This document shows positions 33,928 through 43,224 of a stretch of 64,000 bases of DNA, piece after piece (within the stretch, counting starts at the first letter, position 1; every line of letters begins with the position of its first letter). The notes beneath the pieces were generated by a model. The model was not told the origin of the DNA, did not search any database, and was given only the letters and a program-made list of their open reading frames with translations. A program made the translations under genes and the position numbers. Source of the stretch: DAOUMU01 sp034409055 (GTDB taxonomy: Bacteria; Chloroflexota; Anaerolineae; 4572-78; J111); contig DAOUMU010000266.1 of assembly GCA_034409055.1 (NCBI GenBank), forward strand, positions 13,559 through 77,558. Direction: 5' to 3'.

Positions 33928-33966
33928 GGAAATTTCCGATAAGGACCTTCATACGTGGAAATTTCC
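33928..33966. promoter_or_regulatory. Paired GGAAATTTCC palindromes
   Basis: The perfect 10-bp palindrome GGAAATTTCC occurs at 33928-33937 and again at 33957-33966, 29 bp apart, about 43 bp upstream of the lipoprotein start. Two identical dyads near three helical turns apart look like a cooperative operator. Confidence 0.4.
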
Positions 33967-34127
33967 CCTTCCCTGTATTTTAGACCTACGAGACGGGTAT
34001 TATTTCTTAATACCACCCTTATCGATCTTAAAAGAGATAGGTAGTCAGTAGTCAGATAACGACCTATAACCCCATTATAGCACAAAAAACGGCCTGCAAC
34101 ATTTCAATTTACATTTCAAAAAAAATT

Positions 34128-34243
34128 ATCTCGTTCCGACGCTCCAACGTCGGAATGCACCCTGAACGCTCTGCGTTCCCAACCATTTAACGGACGCAGA
34201 GCGTCCCAAACAACATTACCGCGCAGGAGCGTGGTAACGAGAT
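34128..34243. repeat. Foldback element
   Basis: ATCTCGTTCCGACGCTCC (34128-34145) and GGAGCGTGGTAACGAGAT (34226-34243) form the outer stem. AACGCTCTGCGTTCC and GGACGCAGAGCGT form an inner one. It begins at the edge of the first 60-bp direct repeat copy. Confidence 0.75.
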
Positions 34244-34257
34244 GAATGACTAAGCCA

Positions 34258-34491
34258 CTATTGCTTGCGACACATCAATGCATACATACGCCCGGCAGTC
34301 TCTGCGAAAGCAATACTGTGCAACATCCAGCCTCGGGTTTCCATTTGCTCAATAGCCATGAGTAAATTTTGATGTGACACATCTATAGAACGATCTAGGA
34401 GCAGTACATACTTGTGCGGGTATGAATCAAGAATCGACGGATTATTTAAGAAGTCCTTAGCCAGTAGCCAGCGTTTTTCCAAATTGGACAT
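34258..34491 (-). CDS. Small hypothetical protein
   Basis: The 77-residue protein (MSNLEKRWLLAKDFLNNPSI...) has no signal peptide or membrane segment. Its C-terminal half, MAIEQMETRGWMLHSIAFAE, then GRMYALMCRK, resembles small DUF4177-like proteins in pattern only. A good AAAGGAG site lies upstream of the ATG, which supports it being a real gene. It is isolated between the two copies of the 60-bp direct repeat. Confidence 0.6.
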   Translation of the reverse strand: MSNLEKRWLLAKDFLNNPSILDSYPHKYVLLLDRSIDVSHQNLLMAIEQMETRGWMLHSIAFAETAGRMYALMCRKQ

Positions 34492-34723
34492 GGTTATGCT
34501 CCTTTTGCGTCCATTTCAGTGGCGATATGCTTCTTCCGAAACTCAGCCAACGAATTAGAGATTCATATGGCGCGGCTCAAACAAAGAGAGCCAGATAAAA
34601 GTCGAGGGGGTGAAATAAGGTGTCGTGGTTGGACTGAGGCGGAGCCGCCACATAATCTTTGTTAACCCCATTATAACACAAAAAACGGCCTGTAACATTT
34701 CAATTTAGATTTCAAAAAAAATT

Positions 34724-35017
34724 CAGGCGGTTGACGACCTGAAGGGCCTGACCGGCCTGGCCGACGTGGAGGTGATGAAGCTGCTGTCGGTCCTGGAGAT
34801 GGCCTTGGCCCGGATCAACGGGGCCATGAACACCATCGCCGACCTGATCGTCTCTTACGGCAGCCTGGAGCAGGACAAAGCCTACATCCTGGAGCAGGCC
34901 ACGATGAAACAGGCCATCTACGCCCTGCTGGAAATGGTCAAGCAAGAGTACCCTTTTGGCTGGATCGGGCAGGTGTTTAACCAGGATGGCCCAATTCTTT
35001 CTTTCGCCGCCTATTAG
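34724..35017 (+). pseudogene. Truncated coding fragment fused to the direct repeat
   Basis: Starting exactly at the end of the second 60-bp repeat, a GC-rich frame reads IQAVDDLKGLTGLADVEVMK and on to a stop at 35015-35017 (98 codons). It has no proper ATG with a ribosome-binding site near its beginning; GTG (34766) or ATG (34775) are internal. An in-frame stop lies in the repeat at 34706. The abrupt change in base composition indicates that the 5' end was replaced. The mostly helical protein was not recognised. Confidence 0.55.
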
Positions 35018-35136
35018 CCCTCACTTGTGTTGGTTTTGTGCTAAATTTTTGTTAGAATTACAATAGATTTTGCCAACGTAGGTAGTTGCAAAATGTAGAG
35101 GGCAAAGTTAACCATTTGATGTAAAAGGGTATCGCA

Positions 35137-36816
35137 ATGCAAACAGAAGCAGTAGAACTTCAGATGGAACTGGCCATCTGGCGTAAACGGTTGGTGACCG
35201 GCCTGCTGTACGCCTCCTTGCCGGTAGGACTGCTAGCGTTGATAGGCGCTCTGAATAACGTGCTCCGCGAGAGTAACTTCTCCCGAGCCGCCATCTATAT
35301 TGCCGCCTATCTGGTTGTGCTAACTATCGCTCTGGTTCGCCATTTGCCCTACCTCCTTCGAGCCGTTGTCTTTCTGCTCATTGCATATGGCCTGGGATTG
35401 TTGGGTTTGCTTGACAGTGGGCTGAGTGGTGATGGGCGAGTTTTTTTGCTTGCCTTTCCTATCATAGCTACCATCCTGCTGGGCCAGACAGCCGGTGTGG
35501 TCAGCCTGGGGTTAAGTATGGTCACTCTGGCTATAGTGGGTTGGATGATGAGTACGGGAGACCTGTCCATCACCGTCGAGAGCATGGCCAACTCTACCGA
35601 TCCCAATTCCTGGATCAGCGGTAGCGCAGTAGTTCTCCTGACGGCCACTATCATGCTCGTCCCCCTTTCCCACCTCCTGCAGGGCCAGATGTTTGCCGTT
35701 CAGTTAGCCCGGAAGAACCAAGCCCTCCGGGAAGCCCAGATTGCTCTGGAAACGACCAACAAACAATTGAGGCATGAGCTCACCGAGCGCAAGCGGGCAG
35801 AGGAAGCCCTGAAGGAATCTGAGAAAAAATATCGTTTGGTAGTAGAAAATGCTCACGAATGTATTCTGGTGGCTCAAGATGGGATGTTAAAGTTTTTCAA
35901 TACCAAGACATTGGAATTTTTTGGTTATACCCCAGAGGAATTGGCTACCAAGCCCTTCGCCGAATTTATACATCCAGACGATAAGGAGATGGTTCTGGAG
36001 CGTCATATGAGACGGTTAAAAGGCGAGGAACCTCCTGCGGCTTACAACTTTAGAATTATTCATAAATTTGGGGATTTGAAGTGGGTGGAGATCAATGTAA
36101 TAGTTATCAGTTGGGAAGGGCGGCCTGCTACTTTGAATTTCCTGAACGACATCACCGAGCGCAAGGGGGCCGAGGAGCAAATTAAGGCCTCGCTGAAAGA
36201 GAAAGAAGTGCTGCTCAAGGAAATTCACCACCGGGTTAAAAACAATCTGCAGATCATCTCCAGTCTGCTCAACTTGCAGTCCAACTTTGTCGAGGATAAA
36301 CAGACTATTGAGGTTTTCCAAGATAGCCAGAACCGTATCCGGTCTATGGCGCTTGTCCACGAAAAATTGTATCGATCCGAGAACCTGGCCCGGATCGACT
36401 TTGCCGAATATATTCGAGACCTGGCCGCTTATTTGTTCCATTCACATCGCGCCAATACCCAGGGCATCACCTTGAAAATTCAGATCGATGAGGTTTTCCT
36501 CGGGATAGATACGGCTATCTCGTGTGGGCTGATTCTCAACGAACTGATTTCCAATGCTCTGAAACATGCCTTTCCCAACGGTCGAGCAGGCGAAACCCGT
36601 CTCGAGTGTCGGGCAAGCAATGATGGTCAGTTGACCTTGATAGTCGCCGATAATGGCGTTGGCTTCCCGGAAGCATTGGATTTCCGTGAGACGACCTCCT
36701 TGGGCCTGCAATTGGTCACCGCCCTGGTCGATCAATTAGATGGAACGATAGATATGCATCGCAACACTGGTACCGAATTCAAGATCACGTTTGCCACCGT
36801 CCTGGAAAGGAGCTAA
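35137..36816 (+). CDS. Membrane sensor histidine kinase (PAS, HisKA_2, HATPase)
   Basis: The 559-residue protein begins with six hydrophobic segments (residues about 20-185). A short coiled coil (QALREAQIALETTNKQLRHE) follows, then a PAS domain (KYRLVVENAHECILVAQDG, about 225-345). The kinase core starts with the HisKA_2 phospho-acceptor motif KEIHHRVKNNLQIISSLLNL. The HATPase has NELISNALKHAFP and DNGVGFPEALD, then TSLGLQLV. HisKA_2 kinases often signal to a separate receiver protein; no regulator gene is adjacent. It is convergent with the amidohydrolase that ends the catabolic block. Confidence 0.92.
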   Translation: MQTEAVELQMELAIWRKRLVTGLLYASLPVGLLALIGALNNVLRESNFSRAAIYIAAYLVVLTIALVRHLPYLLRAVVFLLIAYGLGLLGLLDSGLSGDGRVFLLAFPIIATILLGQTAGVVSLGLSMVTLAIVGWMMSTGDLSITVESMANSTDPNSWISGSAVVLLTATIMLVPLSHLLQGQMFAVQLARKNQALREAQIALETTNKQLRHELTERKRAEEALKESEKKYRLVVENAHECILVAQDGMLKFFNTKTLEFFGYTPEELATKPFAEFIHPDDKEMVLERHMRRLKGEEPPAAYNFRIIHKFGDLKWVEINVIVISWEGRPATLNFLNDITERKGAEEQIKASLKEKEVLLKEIHHRVKNNLQIISSLLNLQSNFVEDKQTIEVFQDSQNRIRSMALVHEKLYRSENLARIDFAEYIRDLAAYLFHSHRANTQGITLKIQIDEVFLGIDTAISCGLILNELISNALKHAFPNGRAGETRLECRASNDGQLTLIVADNGVGFPEALDFRETTSLGLQLVTALVDQLDGTIDMHRNTGTEFKITFATVLERS

Positions 36817-36836
36817 TACTGTGGTCTTTGGGCAGC

Positions 36837-38255
36837 TTACAGAACCCCAGCCCTGTCCATCATTGCCAAACTAAGGCGATTATGCGTCTCGACCAGTGGA
36901 CCAAACTCAAAAGGCAGAAATTGTCCGTCTTTAACAGTCACCCGGCCATTAATCACCGACAACCAAACCTGGGCCGGGGCACAGGTCAGCAGAGAAGCAA
37001 CCGGATCGGCCAGGCCACCGGCGTGAGTCAGGTCATCTACCCGAAAAGCAACCAAATCGGCAGCCTTACCCGGTTCTAACGCGCCGATGTCCTCCCGGCG
37101 CAATACACGCGCGCCTCCTACTGTAGCCAACTCCAACGCCTCGCGAGCGGTAAAGCGGTCGGCCCGGGATTCAAAACCGGGCCAGCCGACGCGTTGCAAC
37201 AGCATCGTTTGCCGGACCTCGCCTAACATGTGACTACCGTCATTGCTGGCCGAACCATCTACCCCCAAACCAACCCGTACGTTTTTGTCAACCATATCCC
37301 GGATGGGGGCAATACCCGAAGCCAAAATCATATTACTACTGGGGCAATGGCATACGCCTGTATTCGTTTTAGCCAGCCATTCAACCTCCGCCTCATTGGG
37401 ATAGACCATGTGGGCAAACCACACATCTTCCCCGGCCCAATTGAGCCAGTCAGCATATTCTATTGGCCGTTTGCCAAACATCTCCAGACAAAAACGGTCC
37501 TCATCTTTGGTTTCGGCCAGGTGAGTATGCAAATTGACCAGCGGATACTGGCGAGCAATTTCAGCCGACTCCCGCATCAAATCGGCAGTGACGCTGAAGG
37601 GAGAGCAGGGAGCCAAACCGATGCGCAGCATCGAGAAGGGTTTGGGGTCGTGGAAAGCCTCGATGGCCCGGAGGCAATCCTTAATGATGTTCGACTCGCT
37701 GTCGCAAACGCGATCCGGCGGTAGCCCCCCCTGGCTTTCACCCAGGCTCATGCTGCCCCGGGTGGGATGAAAACGCACGCCAACTTCCTGGGCGGCCCGA
37801 ATCTCGTCATCTATTTTGCTACCGTTGGGAAAAAGGTAAAGATGGTCGGCTACCGTGGTGCAACCACTCAAAACCAGCTCACTGAGGCCAACTTTGGCAC
37901 TGACGTAAACGGCTTCAGGCGTCATCTCGGCCCAGATGGGGTATAGAAATTTCAGCCAATCAAACAAAATTTTACCCTGGCCAGTGCCGATGGTACGGGT
38001 CAAGGTTTGATAAAGATGGTGATGGCAATTCACCAGACCAGGGATAACCACGCAGCCGCTGGCGTCAATGACCTCGTCGAAGCCGTCTTGAGCCACATCA
38101 GGCCGGGTTTCGGTGATGAGGCGATCAATGTCGGCGCTAGAGCCAACCCATTGAATCTGGTTGTTCTCCATAAAAATCGCACCGTTTTTTATTTCCTCAC
38201 GGTTCTCGTTCATCGTCACGAGAACGTCGGCATTTTTTACAAATAAGGTTGACAC
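36837..38255 (-). CDS. Amidohydrolase, 8-oxoguanine deaminase-like
   Basis: The 472-residue enzyme is of the TrzN/ATZ-type amidohydrolase superfamily. Metal ligands are visible in VNCHHHLYQTLTR, LHTHLAETKDED, WFAHMVYP and GLGVDGSASNDGS; the C-terminal ALEPGKAADLVAF closes the beta sandwich. The HHHLYQTLTR and PCSPFSVT features match bacterial 8-oxoguanine/purine deaminases most closely. The enzyme would hydrolytically deaminate a purine-like or other N-heterocyclic amine. It is the last gene of the minus-strand block after a BMP-family ABC importer often associated with nucleosides, so it may act on the imported compound or its demethylated product (inference). Confidence 0.85.
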   Translation of the reverse strand: MSTLFVKNADVLVTMNENREEIKNGAIFMENNQIQWVGSSADIDRLITETRPDVAQDGFDEVIDASGCVVIPGLVNCHHHLYQTLTRTIGTGQGKILFDWLKFLYPIWAEMTPEAVYVSAKVGLSELVLSGCTTVADHLYLFPNGSKIDDEIRAAQEVGVRFHPTRGSMSLGESQGGLPPDRVCDSESNIIKDCLRAIEAFHDPKPFSMLRIGLAPCSPFSVTADLMRESAEIARQYPLVNLHTHLAETKDEDRFCLEMFGKRPIEYADWLNWAGEDVWFAHMVYPNEAEVEWLAKTNTGVCHCPSSNMILASGIAPIRDMVDKNVRVGLGVDGSASNDGSHMLGEVRQTMLLQRVGWPGFESRADRFTAREALELATVGGARVLRREDIGALEPGKAADLVAFRVDDLTHAGGLADPVASLLTCAPAQVWLSVINGRVTVKDGQFLPFEFGPLVETHNRLSLAMMDRAGVL

Positions 38256-38285
38256 CGGTTTTCTCCTACAAAAAGTTTTCTCGCC

Positions 38286-39278
38286 CTAATGGGTCTGCTG
38301 AGTATAAGGTCGCCCCAGGGCAGCGGGCGCGTCTGTACGTTCCCGCCGGTAAAGCAGGACCAAAAGCGTGAGCAGGTAAGGCAACATCAACAGAAATTCG
38401 TAGGGAATGGTGGAGGCCCCGCGCTCCACTTGGCTGAGCGCCTGAATCCGAAATTGCAACGCATCGGCCAAACCGAACAACAGAGCGCCCACCAGGGCCA
38501 GGCCGGGACGCCAACGGGCAAAAATAACCAAGGCCACGGCAATCCAGCCGCGCCCGGCAGTGATCCCCTCACGGAACAACCGTAGTTGGACGACGGTCAG
38601 GACCGCCCCCCCCAGCCCGGCCAGGCCGGTTCCAAGCAAGGTGGCGGCGTAACGTACCAACTCAACGTTGACCCCTGACGTCTCAGACGCAGCCGGATTT
38701 TCTCCCACAGAACGGATCTTGAGTCCCCAAGTGGTACGAAAGAGCAGAAACCAGGTTAGAAAAACCAGGAGCGCCGTCAGATACACGGTCGGATCAGAGT
38801 TAAACAGGATTTTTCCGAGCACCGGAATGTCGCTCAAGAGCGGAATGGACCACAGGTCCAGACCGGTCACCCGCGCCGTGAGTGAACTAAATTGTTGACG
38901 GTAAAAATAGTTTGCCAGGCCATGACCAAAGATCACCAACGTCACCCCGGCAATCACCTGATCGACCCGCAAGGTGATACTCAAGACCGCCATAATCAAG
39001 CCCATCCCTACCCCGGCCAATATACCGGCTGCCAGGCCAAGCCAGGCACTCCAGGCCCCAGAAACCCCGGCCAGGGGCCCGGTTTCAAGAAAGTAAGCAA
39101 ACATGAACCCGGTTACTGCCCCCACCACCATCACCCCTTCCAGCCCCAGGTTCAGCACTCCGGAGCGTTCGGTGATGATCTCCCCCAGCACGGCCAGCAG
39201 AACGGGCACCGCCAGGCGAATCCCGGCCGTCACCAGGGCAATGACGAATCCCCATTGGAGAATCTGACCCCAATCCAT
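38286..39278 (-). CDS. ABC transporter permease (BMP/nucleoside type, second subunit)
   Basis: The 330-residue protein has about eight to ten membrane helices and the BPD_transp_2 features GEIITERSGVLNLGLEGVMVVG and GENPAASETSGVNV, then GLAGLGGAVL. This is the partner permease (YufQ/NupQ-like) in BMP-family importers. It starts in a TAATG overlap with the stop of the upstream permease gene, so translation is coupled. The amidohydrolase starts 30 bp after its stop. Confidence 0.92.
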   Translation of the reverse strand: MDWGQILQWGFVIALVTAGIRLAVPVLLAVLGEIITERSGVLNLGLEGVMVVGAVTGFMFAYFLETGPLAGVSGAWSAWLGLAAGILAGVGMGLIMAVLSITLRVDQVIAGVTLVIFGHGLANYFYRQQFSSLTARVTGLDLWSIPLLSDIPVLGKILFNSDPTVYLTALLVFLTWFLLFRTTWGLKIRSVGENPAASETSGVNVELVRYAATLLGTGLAGLGGAVLTVVQLRLFREGITAGRGWIAVALVIFARWRPGLALVGALLFGLADALQFRIQALSQVERGASTIPYEFLLMLPYLLTLLVLLYRRERTDAPAALGRPYTQQTH

Positions 39279-40336
39279 TAACCTTGCCTCCTACGTGCTA
39301 ATGCATCCACGGCCAAAACAGAGAGGACAATGACCGCCTGGATGGCATCAGCCAGGGCGTCGGGCAACCCTGAGACAACGTGCATCGCTTCTGCTCCTAT
39401 GATCAGCGCCGCAAACAGAATCGACGCCACAGCCACCCCCACGGGATGCATCCGTCCCAATAAAGCCACCAATATCCCGCTGAAGCCATACCCACCGGTG
39501 ATATCCCCCTTCAACCGCGTGTGCAAGGTACTGACTTCGATTATTCCGGCCAGACCAATCAGTACACCGCTAAAAGCCATCACAAACAGAATAGCTCGCT
39601 CTACATTGATCCCGGCGTAACGAGCGACGCTGGGCCGAGATCCGACCGCTCGCAGACGGAACCCCAGCGGTGTAGACCATAACAGGGCATACACCACCGG
39701 TACGAGCAACACCGTCAGCACGACTCCCAGGTGAATGCGGCTGCCCAAGATTACCGGCATACGGGCGGCGGGCACAAACTGGGCGCTTTCAGGCAAATAG
39801 CCTCCCGGCTCCTGAAGGGGGCCGCGAGCCATATACTCTATCAGCAAGATAGCAATATAGTTGAGCATGAGGGTAGAAATGATTTCGCTCATGCCCCACC
39901 TGACCTTCAAAACCCCGGCCAGCAAGGCCCACAGGGCCCCGCCGACAGCCGCAGCCAGCAGCATCGCTACCAACAGGAGCGGGCGGGGCCAATCTGAAAA
40001 TGTCAGGGCGATCACCCCCCCTAACAGCGCCCCCATATAGTATTGGCCCTCCCCGCCAATGTTCCAGACCCGCGCTCGAAAGGCGACCGTAAGGCCCAAT
40101 CCCACCAGCAACAGCGGCGCAGCCTTGAGAATGGTTTCGGTAAGCTGGCGAGAACCGCCAAAGGCACCACGCACCATCGTCGTATAGGCATCCAAAACGT
40201 CAGCGCCGGCGATGCGAATCAACAGCGCACCGATGAGGAGACCGACCAACGCGCCGGCTACCGGTGCGGCAATGGCCCGCCCTACGACCTGACTACGCGA
40301 TTGAACTTTAGTTAGGAGTTCAACATTTACTGTCAC
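39278..40336 (-). CDS. ABC transporter permease (BMP/nucleoside type, first subunit)
   Basis: About 352 residues with multiple helices and the BPD_transp_2 core: VWNIGGEGQYYMGALLGGV, LRAVGSRPSVARYAGINVER, then LAGIIEVSTLH and GDITGGYGFSGILVALLGRM. It corresponds to YufP/NupP. The start is taken as GTG at 40336 (MTVNVELLTK) because a longer reading from 40411 would translate the foldback in the intergenic gap. Its stop overlaps the start of the next permease by one base. Confidence 0.88.
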   Translation of the reverse strand: MTVNVELLTKVQSRSQVVGRAIAAPVAGALVGLLIGALLIRIAGADVLDAYTTMVRGAFGGSRQLTETILKAAPLLLVGLGLTVAFRARVWNIGGEGQYYMGALLGGVIALTFSDWPRPLLLVAMLLAAAVGGALWALLAGVLKVRWGMSEIISTLMLNYIAILLIEYMARGPLQEPGGYLPESAQFVPAARMPVILGSRIHLGVVLTVLLVPVVYALLWSTPLGFRLRAVGSRPSVARYAGINVERAILFVMAFSGVLIGLAGIIEVSTLHTRLKGDITGGYGFSGILVALLGRMHPVGVAVASILFAALIIGAEAMHVVSGLPDALADAIQAVIVLSVLAVDALARRRQG

Positions 40337-40348
40337 ACTGTTTCCCCA

Positions 40349-40448
40349 ATATTCAGTGGATCCAAATTTAACGCTCCAAGCCGATCCATGACCGGCGATG
40401 CAACGGGTCACGGACCCATCGCGAGCACAAATTGGATCTACTGAATAT
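40349..40448. repeat. Foldback between importer ATPase and permease genes
   Basis: ATATTCAGTGGATCCAAATT (40349-40368) is nearly complementary to 40429-40448 (AATTGGATCTACTGAATAT), which includes the ATPase stop codon. The intervening 60 bp holds more partial pairing. In the transcript it would separate the ATPase and permease messages. Confidence 0.7.
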
Positions 40449-41979
40449 GACTGTCCATACGTTTCGAACCGGCCATCATCAAGCCAATTTCGTTCACGTC
40501 GGCATCAACCGCGTCAACGACGCCCACTATCTCACCCTCATACATGACCGCAATCCGGTCGCTGAGAGCCAGGATCTCGTCCAGTTCGGTTGAGATAAGC
40601 AGAATCGCTACCCCTGCGTCTCGTTGCTCGATCAAACGACGGTGGACATACTCAATCGCACTCACATCTAGACCGCGAGTCGGCTGCGCAGCTATCAAGA
40701 CCTGAGGGCCACGCGCCAACTCGCGAGCCAAAATCATCTTTTGAGCGTTGCCCCCCGACAGGGCCCCAGCAGGCGTATCGACAGAAGCGCCGCGTACATT
40801 ATAGGCGGTCATTAACGCCTGGGCCTCTTTGCGGATGGCCTCCCAATTCAGAACCCCACGTTGGGTGAAGGGAAGTTCACCAATGCGCTGTAAAAATAGA
40901 TTCTCAGCCACGGTGAAATCGGGCAGCAGTCCCATCTGGTAACGGTCGGAGGGAATGTGGGCCAGACCGAACTGGCCCACTTGACGCGGCGTGGCGTTAG
41001 TGATGTTGTGATCGCAGATTGTTACCTGCCCGGCCGTCGTCTTTCTCAGCCCGGCAATCACTTCTTCTAACTCGCTTTGACCGTTTCCGGCCACACCAGC
41101 CACCCCCAAGATTTCACCCGCTCGCACCTCGAAACTCACACCGCGTAGGGCCGGCAATCCTCGATTGCTATTAGCCCCCAACTCCACCACCCGCAAGCGT
41201 GGTCCGGCCGGTTTGGCCGGCGTCTTGGGAACGGTCAACAGCACGTCCCGGCCAACCATCATCCGGGCCAAGATATGTTTGTCTACGTTGGACGCCGGCA
41301 CAGTGTCAACCACCTTACCATCGCGCAGCACCGTGATCCGGTCGCTGACCGTCAGGGCCTCACCGAGTTTGTGAGAAATAAATACAATCGATTTGCCTTC
41401 CCCGGCCAATCGGTGGAGAATAGCCAGCAACTCATCCACCTCCTGGGGTGTTAGCACGGCCGTCGGTTCATCCAAAATTAGCACCTCGGCCCCGCGATAG
41501 AGGGTCTTGAGGATCTCCACCCGCTGTTGTTCTCCAACAGAAAGCTTCCAGACTTCTGCTTCGGGGTCAATTGCCAGACCGTATTGTTCAGAAAGGGCCC
41601 GTAAGCGGCTATGAACCGTTTTAGTATCTTCCATTAGGGGCTCACGTGGCGACCGCTGGCCAAGGACAATATTGTCTGCCACGCTGATCGGATTGACCAG
41701 CATAAAATGTTGGTGAACCATCCCCAGACCTTGGGCAATAGCTTCCCGGGGGGAGGCGAATGAGACTGGCCTACCCCGCAGGTATGTCTCACCAGCATCC
41801 GGCGTGTAAAGCCCGTAGAGGACATTCATTAGGGTGGTCTTTCCGGCCCCGTTTTCACCGAGCAGGGCGTGAATTTCTCCCGGCAGCAAATCGAAATCCA
41901 CCCCGGCATTAGCCACTACATCGGGAAAACGTTTGACGATACCCCGCATCTGAACGATAGGTGCGTTTGTTTTACTCAA
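40438..41979 (-). CDS. ABC transporter ATP-binding protein (BMP/nucleoside type, duplicated NBD)
   Basis: The 513-residue protein has two nucleotide-binding domains in tandem. The first is complete: Walker A GENGAGKTT, signature LSVGEQQRVEI, Walker B VLILDEPTAVLTP and H-loop ISHKL. The second has a degenerate Walker A (GVAGNGQSE), signature LSGGNAQKMILAREL and Walker B LIAAQPTRGLD without the usual acidic pair, as is normal for sugar/nucleoside ATPases of the RbsA/YufO class. Substrate class: nucleosides or related ring compounds, by family. It is the second gene of the importer cluster. Confidence 0.93.
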   Translation of the reverse strand: MSKTNAPIVQMRGIVKRFPDVVANAGVDFDLLPGEIHALLGENGAGKTTLMNVLYGLYTPDAGETYLRGRPVSFASPREAIAQGLGMVHQHFMLVNPISVADNIVLGQRSPREPLMEDTKTVHSRLRALSEQYGLAIDPEAEVWKLSVGEQQRVEILKTLYRGAEVLILDEPTAVLTPQEVDELLAILHRLAGEGKSIVFISHKLGEALTVSDRITVLRDGKVVDTVPASNVDKHILARMMVGRDVLLTVPKTPAKPAGPRLRVVELGANSNRGLPALRGVSFEVRAGEILGVAGVAGNGQSELEEVIAGLRKTTAGQVTICDHNITNATPRQVGQFGLAHIPSDRYQMGLLPDFTVAENLFLQRIGELPFTQRGVLNWEAIRKEAQALMTAYNVRGASVDTPAGALSGGNAQKMILARELARGPQVLIAAQPTRGLDVSAIEYVHRRLIEQRDAGVAILLISTELDEILALSDRIAVMYEGEIVGVVDAVDADVNEIGLMMAGSKRMDSHIQ

Positions 41980-41996
41980 CGTAAACCTACCTCAAA

Positions 41997-42051
41997 AGGG
42001 GTGAAAGACGGGTGTGTTTCATTTACTTTAGATTCGTCCGCCTTCACCCCT
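41997..42051. repeat. Intercistronic inverted repeat after the BMP gene
   Basis: AGGGGTGAA (41997) and TTCACCCCT (to 42051) pair, with ACGG and CCG adding to the stem around a loop of about 27 nt. It lies between the binding-protein gene and the ATPase gene, a common place for stability hairpins that raise binding-protein yield. Confidence 0.55.
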
Positions 42052-42059
42052 ATCGTGGA

Positions 42060-43070
42060 CTATTCAGGTATAAAGGGAATTTCCAGCGACCCGGCGGTGA
42101 TGTCGGCCATCGCTTTGTCTACCGCCTCGGTGGCTTCAGCCGGAATTTTATCCTTCAAGCCCTCATTGTATTCCACCTGCATTGCCCCCTCGGCAATGCC
42201 GAAGCGATAGTAGGGATTGTCGAATGATTTATTGTGGGTGTCCTCCAACATCTGGGCAAACATGGGCTCCAGGTTCCAGATCAAGTTGACCAGGACCACA
42301 TCTGGACCGTTCTCGGTCATATCGCCAACGTAGCCCGTAACATAACCGCCGCGCTCCTTGGCCGCTTCAACGGATCCCAGGGCCGGCCCTTCGCCACACT
42401 CAATCCAAAAGTCGACTCCGGCATCGGCCTGGGCCAAGGCAGCCTCTTTTGCTTTGGCTACGTCTACCCAATCACCCACGGCCGTCTGGATCAGGGTGGC
42501 ATTGGGATTGACCGTTTTGGCCCCGGCTAGAAGCGCCTCGCCCATAGCGTGGCAAACCGGGATATCAAAGCCGTACAGGGCCCCTAATACGCCGCTCTGG
42601 CTCATATGGCCGGCAAGTACCCCAATCGGATAGGCAGCCTCGTAGAAGGGTTGGTCATAGTCGGCCACATTCTTGGCCGTGCGGCCAATCCCACCGGCCC
42701 AGGCAAAGTTTGTGTCGGCAAATTCCTGGGCGACTTCAAAGGTGGGGTCCTGATAGCTGAATGAGTGGGCCACGACCATTTCAAATCCCTGATCTGCATA
42801 TTCGCGCAAGACCCGGCCCACGTCAGCATCGGCCACGTTTTCGGAAAAAGCAATCTTGATCCCTTTCTTACCCAGCGCCTGAACAGCGTTGTAGCCGGCC
42901 TCGTTCCAGGAGTTATCGTCCCAGGGACCGGTCAACACCACGGCGATACTGCCTGCCTCGCCAGCGGCTTCAGGTTGAGAAGCCTCGGGAGTGGCTTGTC
43001 CCCCACAGGCTGTTAGCAGCAAGCTGCCAATGATCAAAAGGACCCAAACAAGATAATTATACGGTTTCAT
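42060..43070 (-). CDS. BMP-family ABC transporter substrate-binding lipoprotein
   Basis: From MKPYNYLVWV the 336-residue protein has a lipoprotein signal with lipobox LLLTACGG, then a short linker. The Bmp domain follows: SIAVVLTGPWDDNSWNEAGY, VVAHSFSYQDPTFEVAQEFA, FAWAGGIGRT, then AYPIGVLAGHMSQSG. BMP proteins such as PnrA bind purine nucleosides, though other members bind autoinducers or unrelated ligands. AAAGGAGT precedes the ATG at 43070; a longer frame to 43112 has no such site. It heads the importer genes and follows the corrinoid protein gene by 154 bp on the same strand. Confidence 0.93.
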   Translation of the reverse strand: MKPYNYLVWVLLIIGSLLLTACGGQATPEASQPEAAGEAGSIAVVLTGPWDDNSWNEAGYNAVQALGKKGIKIAFSENVADADVGRVLREYADQGFEMVVAHSFSYQDPTFEVAQEFADTNFAWAGGIGRTAKNVADYDQPFYEAAYPIGVLAGHMSQSGVLGALYGFDIPVCHAMGEALLAGAKTVNPNATLIQTAVGDWVDVAKAKEAALAQADAGVDFWIECGEGPALGSVEAAKERGGYVTGYVGDMTENGPDVVLVNLIWNLEPMFAQMLEDTHNKSFDNPYYRFGIAEGAMQVEYNEGLKDKIPAEATEAVDKAMADITAGSLEIPFIPE

Positions 43071-43224
43071 TGTGAAACTCCTTTCATTAATATTGACTTT
43101 TAACACAACCATCTTCTCTCACAGATAATAAATAAATTATGGATATTTTATCGTGCTGGTATCCCACCTCCTGCCGGCCATTTGGAACCGGCCCCCTTGA
43201 AAGTTTTTCTTGATAACCTGACGG

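Larger units (their letters stand above)
34068..34723. repeat. 60-bp direct repeat flanking a 0.54-kb segment
   Basis: 34068-34127 and 34664-34723 match at 57 of 60 positions (both begin AACCCCATTATA and end in a run of eight A then TT). They bracket a foldback and the small gene at 34258-34491. Such long direct repeats could come from duplication or serve for excision by homologous recombination. Confidence 0.85.

Noticed and set aside
30114..35017. tRNA-Lys as an integration site with flanking att repeats
   Set aside because: No second copy of the tRNA 3' end and no integrase were seen in the zone.
40337..40411. Longer N-terminus for the first permease
   Set aside because: The extra codons translate the foldback between ATPase and permease genes.
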